Source of the DNA: Candidatus Peribacteria bacterium
GTDB taxonomy: Bacteria > Patescibacteriota > Gracilibacteria > UBA1369 > LOWO2-01-FULL-3
Reading direction: 5' to 3'
Length of the DNA stretch: 64,000 bases
Assembly (NCBI GenBank): GCA_943356465.1
Contig: CALREX010000002.1
Coordinates: 139,012 to 203,011, forward strand
Position numbers and translations under genes: made by a program. Shown here one piece after another: positions 36,771 to 44,269 of the stretch. Each line of letters begins with the position of its first letter. Position 1 is the first letter of the stretch. Under the pieces are notes generated by a model, which ran no database searches, was not told the origin of the DNA, and saw only the letters and a program-made list of their open reading frames with translations.

Positions 36771-39347
36771 TTACCATGATTTATTTACATCACCCATTTT
36801 TACGCCAACAAAATCTTGACCAGTCATGTCGGCTATTAAATTACTATAGGTTCTGGTTTGTGCAGAAGTTAAATAATTTGTTGCGTCCAATGCAGCACTA
36901 GAAGGATAAAATTTCCATGCTCCTGATGTCAAAACTGAATCAAGTCCAACTATAAACCTACCTATTTTTATTTGATCTGCACTCGTTAGACTTCCACTAT
37001 TGTTTACATCTCCGGCGATTATCTTAAAAATCGTATCAAAAAGTTCAAGTCCAACTATGTGTCTACCTATCTTTATTTGATCCGCACTTGAAAGCCCTGA
37101 GGTATCACTACCCTTACTTACCTTAACAACATAATTGCCTCCATTTGCCACTCCCGTAAATTGATATGCTCCGTTTGCGTCAGTTGTAGTGGTAGCTAAT
37201 TGAGTCCCAACAGCGTCTTCCAAAGTCACAGTAGCACTTGGAATCGCTTTTATTCCATCGTAATACTTTACTGTTCCTGAAATTATATGAGTTGCTGGAG
37301 CTAAGGAATTAAGAGCATTAAAGGCATTAATTCTTTTCCCTGAAACTGTTTTCCCAGACAACGAAGCTACACTATCTCCAGTATTTAGAATTGTGTCTTT
37401 TACTTGAGTATAAGTTAATTCCGGCTTGTATCCCCAAATCAAAGCCGCAAGTCCGGCCACATGTGGAGCCGCCATAGATGTGCCATCCTCATAAGCATAT
37501 TTTTCATCTGAACCATCAGAATATCTGGTAATCTTCATGTCATCAACGAAACAACCATCTCCATTGCCAGTATCTGTATTTCCGTTTGCTACCCATCTAA
37601 ATCTCATTTTAAAGTTGTTTGTCAAATATTCAGTTGGAATACTTAAATTTTCGAAATGATATACCGCAGAACCGGCAGGATCTGTGTCTGAATCCAAATA
37701 TGGTTCATCCCATCGCAAAACTTCAGTAAAAGTACTTCCGCCATTGCTGCTAAATTCCAAACTCATATAATCAGTCCAGCTTGTAGTACTGTATTCGGTA
37801 TCACATCTTGTCCAAAAATCAAGATTTCCACCATTACTTAGGTTGTATGTTGAAGATGTGGTAGTAGAATTTGCCGTTTGAGCATATGGAACATTGACGG
37901 CATCTCCATACAATACATTCCCAATAGTTCCGCCATAATTATAAGTACCCCAGTTTCCAGTTTTAGCCCATCCACTCGGTACACTAGGAGCGGTTACGCC
38001 ATCAAAATTTTCAGACATAACTGGTAAATCAGTTGATGGCACTGTGCTGTAAATATTAGTTCCAGGTGCCCCAACGTCTATGGAAGTAGAGCTAAAATTA
38101 GAAAAATCAGCGAGATTATCATTTTGATCAGTGGCCGCAACTGAAATAATATTAGATGAATCAAAACTTGCAGGATAGAGAGTTTGATTTTGACTTGTGC
38201 ATCCATTAACTGAAAAAGTATTGATATCACCACAGTTTCCGGCAGACACTATAAATAGACCAGTAAATGAATCTATGCCATCCTTTAGTGCCTGATCGTA
38301 ATTTGAGCTACCCCAGCTTGCATTTATAATTTTTGCTCCATTTTGTTTAGCGAAATTAATACCTTTTACAATTTCGGCAGTAGTTAAGGAAGATTTTATC
38401 GCCATTATCTTTATGTTTGGAGCAACCCCCATGATGCCCTTGCCGTTGTTCTTTACTGCTCCTATAGTCCCCGCAATGTGAGTCCCATGAGAAGAAGTAG
38501 TTGGCAATGGAGTTTTATCATTATCTTCATAGTCATATCCATGATTACAGCCATTCATAGTGCTACCATTTTCGTCCTTACAATTTGTCCCATCCCACAT
38601 ATTCGCTATCAAGTCAGGATGGTTATACGCCACACCGCTATCAATAATAGCCAAAATTACAGAAGAATTTGTTCCTTCATTTATTGCCCATGCTTCTGGA
38701 GCATCAATATCTTTATCAGTAGTCCCTGTAATATTTCCATAACTACCATTAATAGTCTGCCCAAGATTATCTAGTCCCCATAAAAGGCTAACGTTAGTGT
38801 CGTTTGCATTGATAGTCGCAGGATAATATTGAAAGTTTGGTTGGGCATATTCTACATTCGGATCTTTTTTTAATTCCGCAACCTTCTCTTCTACGGTTTT
38901 ATCATCTGTGATCCTTAAAATTGAAGTATTTATCTTTTTTAAATCTTCTTCTTTCTGTAAGGACTTTGACTTCATAAAACTCAAGGCTTTACTTTTTCCA
39001 GAGGAGGTTGAAAGGTTTATTTTACTAATTTTATACTTTACTAAAATCTCACCTTCTACATAATCTGCCTGAGTTTGTGGCAATTCACTGCCTATATCAG
39101 ACGTAGAAATTTGTTCTTTTGCTTGAAGATTTGTGTCTTTCGGCAAAGCTGTAGTAGCTGTATCAATAGGTGCCAAATTTTCTTTGACTGATCTCACCTG
39201 CTGTTCATATAGACTTTGCAAAGGTTTGTCGGTATCAGAAACCAAATTTCCCGCATATGCCTGCGATCCTATTGCAGAAAAAACATACACAAATAAAAGA
39301 AAAGACATTCTTAACTTTAAGAACTTTTTTTGCCACAGTTTAAACAT
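36771..39347 (-). CDS. Exported subtilisin-like protease with C-terminal dockerin
   Basis: The 858-aa protein has a signal peptide (about 1-32), an I9-type propeptide (about 92-175, ending VEYAQPNFQYYP) and an S8 catalytic domain with Asp in LAIIDSGVAYNHPDL, His in SSHGTHIAGTIG, Asn in VSAGNCG and Ser in DGTSMAAPHVAGL. A ~170-residue beta-sandwich (NFDGVTAPSVPSGW onward) is inserted before the catalytic serine. After it comes a carboxypeptidase-regulatory-like domain, then dockerin repeats: a degenerate SGLSSADQIKIGRHIVGL and a good calcium-loop repeat GDVNNSGSLTSADQIKIGRF, ending GDVNKSW. The dockerin predicts docking to the cohesin of the neighbouring protein. Confidence 0.92.
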   Translation of the reverse strand: MFKLWQKKFLKLRMSFLLFVYVFSAIGSQAYAGNLVSDTDKPLQSLYEQQVRSVKENLAPIDTATTALPKDTNLQAKEQISTSDIGSELPQTQADYVEGEILVKYKISKINLSTSSGKSKALSFMKSKSLQKEEDLKKINTSILRITDDKTVEEKVAELKKDPNVEYAQPNFQYYPATINANDTNVSLLWGLDNLGQTINGSYGNITGTTDKDIDAPEAWAINEGTNSSVILAIIDSGVAYNHPDLIANMWDGTNCKDENGSTMNGCNHGYDYEDNDKTPLPTTSSHGTHIAGTIGAVKNNGKGIMGVAPNIKIMAIKSSLTTAEIVKGINFAKQNGAKIINASWGSSNYDQALKDGIDSFTGLFIVSAGNCGDINTFSVNGCTSQNQTLYPASFDSSNIISVAATDQNDNLADFSNFSSTSIDVGAPGTNIYSTVPSTDLPVMSENFDGVTAPSVPSGWAKTGNWGTYNYGGTIGNVLYGDAVNVPYAQTANSTTTSSTYNLSNGGNLDFWTRCDTEYSTTSWTDYMSLEFSSNGGSTFTEVLRWDEPYLDSDTDPAGSAVYHFENLSIPTEYLTNNFKMRFRWVANGNTDTGNGDGCFVDDMKITRYSDGSDEKYAYEDGTSMAAPHVAGLAALIWGYKPELTYTQVKDTILNTGDSVASLSGKTVSGKRINAFNALNSLAPATHIISGTVKYYDGIKAIPSATVTLEDAVGTQLATTTTDANGAYQFTGVANGGNYVVKVSKGSDTSGLSSADQIKIGRHIVGLELFDTIFKIIAGDVNNSGSLTSADQIKIGRFIVGLDSVLTSGAWKFYPSSAALDATNYLTSAQTRTYSNLIADMTGQDFVGVKMGDVNKSW

Positions 39348-39431
39348 TGTTATTTAGTTATGATGCTGTTGACCAAGAGAGAACTGTACCACTTTTTTCG
39401 AAAAATGCAAGCCTGTTTTTTTCTTCAACTA

Positions 39432-39866
39432 TTACAGCCATTGTGCCACACCTCCGTGATGAGAACAAGTTCCACTTCTATGTTTGCTAAAACTATAGGT
39501 GCCGTCTCTGCATAAAGCGCTGGCTCCAGATGGAACAGAGCTTGAATATGCCGGAGAATGAACCTGATTACCATCTACATTTGTATAATAATTGTCGTTA
39601 GATAAAGAATTTGTCTTTGCGCTAGAGCTTGTCGATTCATAAATATTTACTTTCTGAGAAGAATTTGATGTCTGAGAACTAACCTCTGGCTTTATGTCTG
39701 CCTGTTTATTAATAATGGCAGATGGCGCATCTTTAGATTTCTCAACAGTCGTTTGATTGTATTGTAAAAGAGAGGCCTTGGAATCAGAGCTTAAAGAGCC
39801 AAGATTGCTAGTACATCCAACAAGGAACAAACACGAAGCTAATATAAACGAAAGTAATTTTTTCAT
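39432..39866 (-). CDS. DUF3761 lipoprotein
   Basis: The 144-aa protein has a lipoprotein signal (MKKLLSFILASCLFLVGCTS), a Ser/Thr-rich linker (residues about 25-105) and a C-terminal DUF3761-type domain with GASALCRDGTYSFSKHRSGT and CSHHGGVAQWL. This short domain is found at the C terminus of many secreted bacterial proteins; its function is unknown, though the conserved Cys/His pattern suggests metal or disulfide stabilisation. It is the last gene before the right end of the element. Confidence 0.82.
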   Translation of the reverse strand: MKKLLSFILASCLFLVGCTSNLGSLSSDSKASLLQYNQTTVEKSKDAPSAIINKQADIKPEVSSQTSNSSQKVNIYESTSSSAKTNSLSNDNYYTNVDGNQVHSPAYSSSVPSGASALCRDGTYSFSKHRSGTCSHHGGVAQWL

Positions 39867-40100
39867 TCCAATACAAGTTTATTTATAGTCCTTTTAGTTG
39901 ATTGTAATGGCAATTTTGCTTTTAGGCTAGGCATATTCCAAAATTTTGAAAAATGCCGAACAGCCGTTTCGTAATTATATGTGAGTCCAAAGGGGGCATC
40001 GACTACCGGCGCCGAGCACCTCACCTATAAAATAGCGTATAGCTTTATCCTATACATTACCGTAATGTAACTGTAGTAGTATTGTTCGAACATCGTCTAT
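39867..40100. other. Right end of the element, non-coding, with palindromes
   Basis: No gene is supported here; together with the attachment site and tRNA mimic that follow, this is the longest gene-free stretch of the window (39867-40254). It holds a perfect palindrome TACATTAC-C-GTAATGTA at 40053-40069, 31 bp before the attachment core, and a GC-rich CGGCGCCG palindrome near 40009. In the circular form this DNA would lie just beyond the recombinase gene, whose extended frame would end immediately after the TACATTAC palindrome. The palindromes could bind the recombinase or its directionality factor. Confidence 0.55.
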
Positions 40101-40115
40101 TAACTCACCCCAGAA
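40101..40115. other. Right attachment site (attR core)
   Basis: TAACTCACCCCAGAA, identical to the tRNA-His 3' end at 24607-24621. To its right the chromosome resumes with the A-rich arm of the tRNA-His terminator hairpin. To its left the element sequence keeps an open frame that would complete the recombinase in the circular form. Confidence 0.8.
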
Positions 40116-40152
40116 AAAAGCTGGCGAGTCCGCAGGGTTCGACAGGTTTTTT
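40114..40152 (+). terminator. tRNA-His terminator hairpin, now separated from its tRNA
   Basis: A6-GCTGG then the inner stem CGAGTCC/GGGTTCG around GCA, closed by ACAGG-T6. The architecture (outer A/T stem, inner seven-pair stem, three-base loop) is the same as the hairpin after tRNA-Gln. It lies right of attR and belonged to tRNA-His before insertion. Confidence 0.65.
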
Positions 40153-40155
40153 GTT

Positions 40156-40217
40156 GGAGTGATATGAGATTCGAAGTTTATGCCCCGGAGGGGTAAATCC
40201 CATAACTCACCCCAGAA
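40156..40217 (+). repeat. tRNA-His 3'-end mimic with inserted hairpin
   Basis: The stretch repeats the last 22 nt of the tRNA-His region exactly (AATCCCATAACTCACCCCAGAA). It is preceded by a hairpin TTTATGCCCCGGAGGGGTAAA and a partly complementary 5' strand (GAGTGATATGAGATTCGA). It reads as an acceptor-T-arm minihelix whose T-loop carries a ~22-nt hairpin insert. The equivalent element after tRNA-Gln has the same insert (AGTTTATACCCCGAAGGGGTAA). It also contains a third copy of the att core. Confidence 0.7.
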
Positions 40218-40254
40218 AAAATATTTCCTTTTAGAGTTAAAATAATTTTTTAAA

Positions 40255-42753
40255 TTATTTTTTTGCAAGAAGTCCTTCAATGTACTGTGCCAATTCTTTC
40301 TGATTATTTCGGAATGTCTCTGTTTTTTTGTTGTGAATTACGAATTGTATTTCTTTTTCACCAGGTTTTGTAATAGAGTCATCCAATCGTGCCGTAATTG
40401 TCTGGTTGATGTTATTTATAGTTAACATGAAAGACGGTTCTGACGTTGTCATCACAGCTCCCCATACTATCTTAGGATCCAATTTGTCATATATTTCCTT
40501 TAGTTGTTTCGCTGCTGTCGCTATGTCTTTTGGTCTTTCTGTAGACATACCGTCTGATAATGATTTTGCTGTTTCTGGAGCTTTGGCTGGGATATTTGGA
40601 GCTACAGTTGGAGTTTTAGCAGGAGCAGCAGCTTTTACCGGCGCCTGTGCCGGTGCCGCAACTTTAGTTGCTGATTCCGGTAATCCAGCTGCAGGAGCTT
40701 GTGCTGGAGTTTTATCTTGAGCTTTTGGCATTTGTCCTCCTTTTTCTATTGGAGGTAACTCTTGTTGAGGGTCTTCCATATCCTGAAATTCTTTTTCTAT
40801 GGCTTTTAAATCTGAGGCGAATTTCCTTGGATTTTTGAAATCGACTGCCATGGTTCTATCTTTCATTGTTGTCCCCGCTTTATTTACAATACGTGCCCAT
40901 AATCGAACCCTTCCTTCTTCTATAACAGGCACTAAATACACATCCCTACCGTTAACTGTAACTTTATAATCATATGTAATCGTTATTCTTTTCGGAGCTT
41001 CAAGAGTGTATTTACTTTGAAATTCTTTTCCAACTTTTATCCTTTCGAGGATAAAATCATTTTTATTTGCATCTAGGAAAGCGTCAAAATCTTTGTACCA
41101 TTTTTCTTTGTTTGCTTCTTTTGCGGCTTGTAGTGCAGCTTCCCTTTCTTTGATTGCCTCTGACTCCCTGGCATCTATTTCTTTTTTGAAAGATTCCGCT
41201 CTTTTTGCCAATTCTATTTTGGTTTCCGTTACTGCCTCTTTTGGGTTTAAGAATTCCCCTTTTCGCTGAGGTAAAGTAATTTTTCCGTTAATCAATACTA
41301 TGCGTAAAAATTTTTTATTCGCTCCTTTGTATTCTCCGTGAATATCAATAAATTTAGTATTTGCGAATTTATCCCTTCCGGCCTTTTTTGTCATTTTTAC
41401 TCCTGTTGATTTTTCCAGATCAGTCAAAACTTGAGACATTTCATCGCTGAATTGGTCTAGTATATCTTTTGGAGCTTCAGCTTTTTCGATCGGTTTTTCT
41501 TCTCCTGCACCTTGTTTGTCATCTGGCTTTGCATCCTTCACTTCACCATCTTGTAGCGCTCTTGTATCAAGCCTTGAAAAACGATGTTTTGGAGCTCTTC
41601 CTTTTCCTACCTGCAAATCATAAAGTACTTTTGAGCCTCCACCGTTTAATTGTACCTCTTTATTTGAACGCTCAAGGGCAAGCAACATATTGAAAACTCC
41701 ATATGATCCGTAAATCATGTCTTTTCCAAAACGTTTATCAAGATCTCTTTTGAAATTTTCTGCATCAAAAGTTGCATTCGCCTCTTTCATTCCTCCTTTT
41801 GCATTAAGTCTTACCAATGCATCAATGACTCCAAATACTTTATCACTTTCGGTTACCGCTGTTGGAAATTCATTGTAAAGACGCCCACTGACATACAGAT
41901 CGCTAAATTGTATTGCCAATCTTTGCCATCTTGTTCTCCATTCACTTTCTGTCCTTGCTTTTTCTGCATCCCAAGTGGCTATACTTACACCACCTATTGC
42001 TCTGTATTTTAAGGTTTTATTTAATGTCGCAGCTGTTTTCGCGAATTCTGCCGCCATTTCTGCACTTCCAAGTGCATACTCGGCTTTATGTACTGTCTTA
42101 TCATATCCTTTGACTTGCTCCTGAAGTGTAACACGACGTCTTACGGCACCTGATGTTGCCGCATTTTTCTTAAGTGCTTTCAATCTTACTGTCCTATCTT
42201 GTGTTTCCCAAATTGTAAGTGCTCTTAGGACAATATTTTTTATCTCAAATTTTGGAAAAAGATGATTATCAATCGCATCTTTTAGGCTTATATCACGCAA
42301 TGCTATTTTTTCTTTATTAAACAGTACTTGTGCGACCGCGTCCGAGTTTTTTTGCTCTTCAGGTGTTAACGCATTTTTACCGGTTTTTTTATCAACAAAA
42401 GATCTCCTGTCATAATCTTCAGCGTATCTTTTCCAGTATTCTTCAGGATTTGATTGATATTCCTTTACGATGTTTTTTTTTGCTTTGTCAAAAATATCTC
42501 TGCCGAAATCATCTCCACCCAATCCTTCTAAATATATATCTATTTTATCTTTTGTAACTTTTTCACCACTTGCATCCACTTTTCCGAACATTTCACCTTT
42601 AATGAGTGTATATCCTTTCCCTGACATGAGTTCATCTGAAACCAACTGCATGAACTCTTTGCTGTCGTATTTGGAGTTTTTCATCTCTCTTTCAATCGCT
42701 TTATCTATATAACTATGATCTTCAGCGCCTTTTTCAAATGATGGATTTGCCAT
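40255..42753 (-). CDS. Unknown 832-aa charged protein
   Basis: Starting at ATG 42753 (MANPSFEKGAED) gives 832 aa; the ORF-track start at 43017 adds a low-complexity leader that overlaps the upstream promoter region and the divergent small gene. The N-terminal half is helical and Lys/Glu-rich, the middle contains a Lys/Ala/Glu coiled coil (about 525-570), then a beta-rich segment (RITITYDYKVTVNGRDVYLVP). A Pro/Ala-rich linker (about 665-735) leads to a ~95-residue C-terminal domain (MLTINNINQTITARLDDS) resembling a small beta fold. No family was recognised. Its style resembles the 12-24 kb proteins, to which it was closer before the element inserted. Confidence 0.75.
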   Translation of the reverse strand: MANPSFEKGAEDHSYIDKAIEREMKNSKYDSKEFMQLVSDELMSGKGYTLIKGEMFGKVDASGEKVTKDKIDIYLEGLGGDDFGRDIFDKAKKNIVKEYQSNPEEYWKRYAEDYDRRSFVDKKTGKNALTPEEQKNSDAVAQVLFNKEKIALRDISLKDAIDNHLFPKFEIKNIVLRALTIWETQDRTVRLKALKKNAATSGAVRRRVTLQEQVKGYDKTVHKAEYALGSAEMAAEFAKTAATLNKTLKYRAIGGVSIATWDAEKARTESEWRTRWQRLAIQFSDLYVSGRLYNEFPTAVTESDKVFGVIDALVRLNAKGGMKEANATFDAENFKRDLDKRFGKDMIYGSYGVFNMLLALERSNKEVQLNGGGSKVLYDLQVGKGRAPKHRFSRLDTRALQDGEVKDAKPDDKQGAGEEKPIEKAEAPKDILDQFSDEMSQVLTDLEKSTGVKMTKKAGRDKFANTKFIDIHGEYKGANKKFLRIVLINGKITLPQRKGEFLNPKEAVTETKIELAKRAESFKKEIDARESEAIKEREAALQAAKEANKEKWYKDFDAFLDANKNDFILERIKVGKEFQSKYTLEAPKRITITYDYKVTVNGRDVYLVPVIEEGRVRLWARIVNKAGTTMKDRTMAVDFKNPRKFASDLKAIEKEFQDMEDPQQELPPIEKGGQMPKAQDKTPAQAPAAGLPESATKVAAPAQAPVKAAAPAKTPTVAPNIPAKAPETAKSLSDGMSTERPKDIATAAKQLKEIYDKLDPKIVWGAVMTTSEPSFMLTINNINQTITARLDDSITKPGEKEIQFVIHNKKTETFRNNQKELAQYIEGLLAKK

Positions 42754-42852
42754 ATTTTTTGTTTTTATTTTTATTTCTTTAGCTATATTGTAGCATTTTT
42801 TATCTCTTTTTGCAAGGGTCTTAAAGTGTATTTTTATGTAGAATTGATTAAA

Positions 42853-43098
42853 ATGTTTTTTGACATTAATAAATCTTTTATGGAGAATAAATTGTTGATT
42901 GATTTGGGTGTTAAATATGGCCTTGATTCGGCTAAGATTTCTAAAGTTGCCACTATTATATATCAGGCTGGAGTTGAGGATTTTGACGAGCCTGAGGCAA
43001 GAGCGATCGCAGAACATTTATGCGAAAGCGGACTTATAGACAAACCTGCCGAGGAAATACTACAGGAACTGAAACTGAAAGGACTTGCGAGAGACTAA
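42853..43098 (+). CDS. Small unknown protein (81 aa)
   Basis: I start at ATG 42853 (MFFDINKSFMENKLL); the track's GTG at 42826 is less likely. The protein is acidic and helical, with a middle section SAKISKVATIIYQAGVEDF and a C-terminal AEEILQELKLKGLARD. No family was recognised. It is divergent from the 832-aa gene and its end overlaps the end of the 43095 gene by 4 bp. Confidence 0.6.
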   Translation: MFFDINKSFMENKLLIDLGVKYGLDSAKISKVATIIYQAGVEDFDEPEARAIAEHLCESGLIDKPAEEILQELKLKGLARD

Positions 43099-43790
43099 GA
43101 TTTTTTATCTTCGATAAATGCTCGTGAATTTAAAGCTTCTTCTGTTTTCGTGAAGATACCTTTTAATATAAACTCTGAAAATTCCTGCAAACGATCAAAA
43201 TCGTTCTCGATTTTCATTCTTTCAAAATAGTCACGCAAGACGAAGGCGCAAAGTTGGATAAGAATTTTTTTGATAGTTTTTTGTGGAATTTTTTGCTCTT
43301 CTGTATCCTCTTGTTTTATTTCTTCAACATCATAGCCGTATTTTATCAATTTTTGTGGATATTCTTCGGCCTGAGACATCATACCTTTCATCCAGGCATC
43401 TATCGCTATTTTGGCTTTTAGAGGCATTGATGCGTCTTCTTCTCCAAAAAAAGTAAGTGCGCGTAAATTAGATTCTTGTTTCATAAAATCTCCGACAAAT
43501 GGCTTAAGCTCATCATTTTCAAGCATTATCATCGCCAAAATAAATCCGGCAGGAAGGTTTTGTTCTAGTGCGCGGCTTATTAATAAGGTAAGTTCTTTCT
43601 TTTGGCTGTCTTTTACAAAAGCTAAAAGTATCTTTAGCAAATCATCTTCTTTTTGTTTCTGTTTTTTTTCCTCTTTTTTTATAGCAGCAATTTGAGCCCA
43701 TGCCTCCTGCATGCGCTCCTTGAATGCTTCAAAAGCCGCTTCTGACATCGGCTCTCCTCCTTCGAGTCCAAAAAAATTTTCTAAAGCCAT
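43095..43790 (-). CDS. Unknown helical protein (231 aa)
   Basis: All-helical, charged protein with a Lys/Gln coiled coil near residue 40 (IKKEEKKQKQKEDDLLKI) and a more hydrophobic middle (ALEQNLPAGFILAMIMLEND). The C-terminal half contains KKILIQLCAFVLRDYFERM. No signal peptide or known motif. It lies 18 bp downstream of rpmA on the same strand and is probably cotranscribed. Confidence 0.7.
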   Translation of the reverse strand: MALENFFGLEGGEPMSEAAFEAFKERMQEAWAQIAAIKKEEKKQKQKEDDLLKILLAFVKDSQKKELTLLISRALEQNLPAGFILAMIMLENDELKPFVGDFMKQESNLRALTFFGEEDASMPLKAKIAIDAWMKGMMSQAEEYPQKLIKYGYDVEEIKQEDTEEQKIPQKTIKKILIQLCAFVLRDYFERMKIENDFDRLQEFSEFILKGIFTKTEEALNSRAFIEDKKS

Positions 43791-43808
43791 TTGTTTTTTA
43801 GCTGAAAA

Positions 43809-44081
43809 CTATCGTATGTTTACAAACTTATCTTTGTAAATTCTTCCGTCGAATTTTTTCAAAGCTTTTTCAGTGAAGTGAACTTGTCCGGAAATCAAAG
43901 CGAAAATTGTATGGTCTTTACCCATATCTGCGCCTTTTCCAGGAAAGTATTTTGTACCTCTTTGGCGTACAATTATTGATCCGGCTTTTACTACTTCTCC
44001 TCCGAATGCTTTTACCCCCAAACGTTGGGCTTGCGAGTCTCGGCCGTTCTTGGTGGAACCGGCTGCTTTTTTATGTGACAT
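43809..44081 (-). CDS. rpmA: Large-subunit ribosomal protein L27
   Basis: L27 reaches the peptidyl-transferase centre with its N terminus. The 90-aa protein starts [20 protein letters not shown], directly with the functional motif, so no Firmicutes-type cleavable extension is present. The remaining [20 protein letters not shown] segment is typical. The usual partner rplU (L21) is not adjacent. Confidence 0.97.
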   Translation of the reverse strand: MSHKKAAGSTKNGRDSQAQRLGVKAFGGEVVKAGSIIVRQRGTKYFPGKGADMGKDHTIFALISGQVHFTEKALKKFDGRIYKDKFVNIR

Positions 44082-44206
44082 ATCTTTTTCTTAAATTGCG
44101 GGGTGATTTTAAATGTTTTTTTATAAGAATGCAAGCTAAATTATGCAAACTGTAAAGCATTTAAAGCAAAGTGAAAAATATTTTCTTCCCTTTGCCTACA
44201 ACATCA

Positions 44207-44235
44207 TTGTATTTTTGTATAATTTGTGATAGAAT
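44207..44235 (+). promoter_or_regulatory. Probable promoter of the M23 peptidase gene
   Basis: TTGTAT (44207-44212) and TAGAAT (44230-44235) with 17-bp spacing, about 34 bp before the ATG. The leader is A/C-rich (ACAAAAACACAAATACAA) and lacks a Shine-Dalgarno sequence. Confidence 0.5.
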
Positions 44236-44269
44236 ATCTGGATAAATAGACACAAAAACACAAATACAA

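Larger units (their letters stand above)
24607..40115. mobile_element. 15.5-kb integrated element in tRNA-His
   Basis: The element lies between two exact copies of a 15-bp core in the 3' end of tRNA-His. It encodes a large serine recombinase at one end, a palindromic origin-like region, a zinc-ribbon protein, a ribbon-helix-helix protein, a primase-polymerase/helicase, a DUF5659-like protein and a 520-aa unknown. The rest is exported cargo: two subtilisins, an SLH/cohesin protein and a DUF3761 lipoprotein. All recognised genes run on the minus strand. No capsid, portal, relaxase or type IV coupling gene was seen, so it looks like a plasmid- or satellite-type integrative element. Joining the two cores restores tRNA-His followed directly by its terminator hairpin, as at tRNA-Gln. 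Confidence 0.85.

Noticed and set aside
24607-40115. Prophage interpretation of the element
   Set aside because: No capsid, portal, terminase or tail gene was recognised; the replication and cargo genes fit a plasmid-like integrative element better.
40050-40280. Minus-strand ORF of 76 aa containing FWGEL twice
   Set aside because: It is not a gene: it reads through the mimic and the attR core, and its end is the displaced tail of the recombinase in the circular form.
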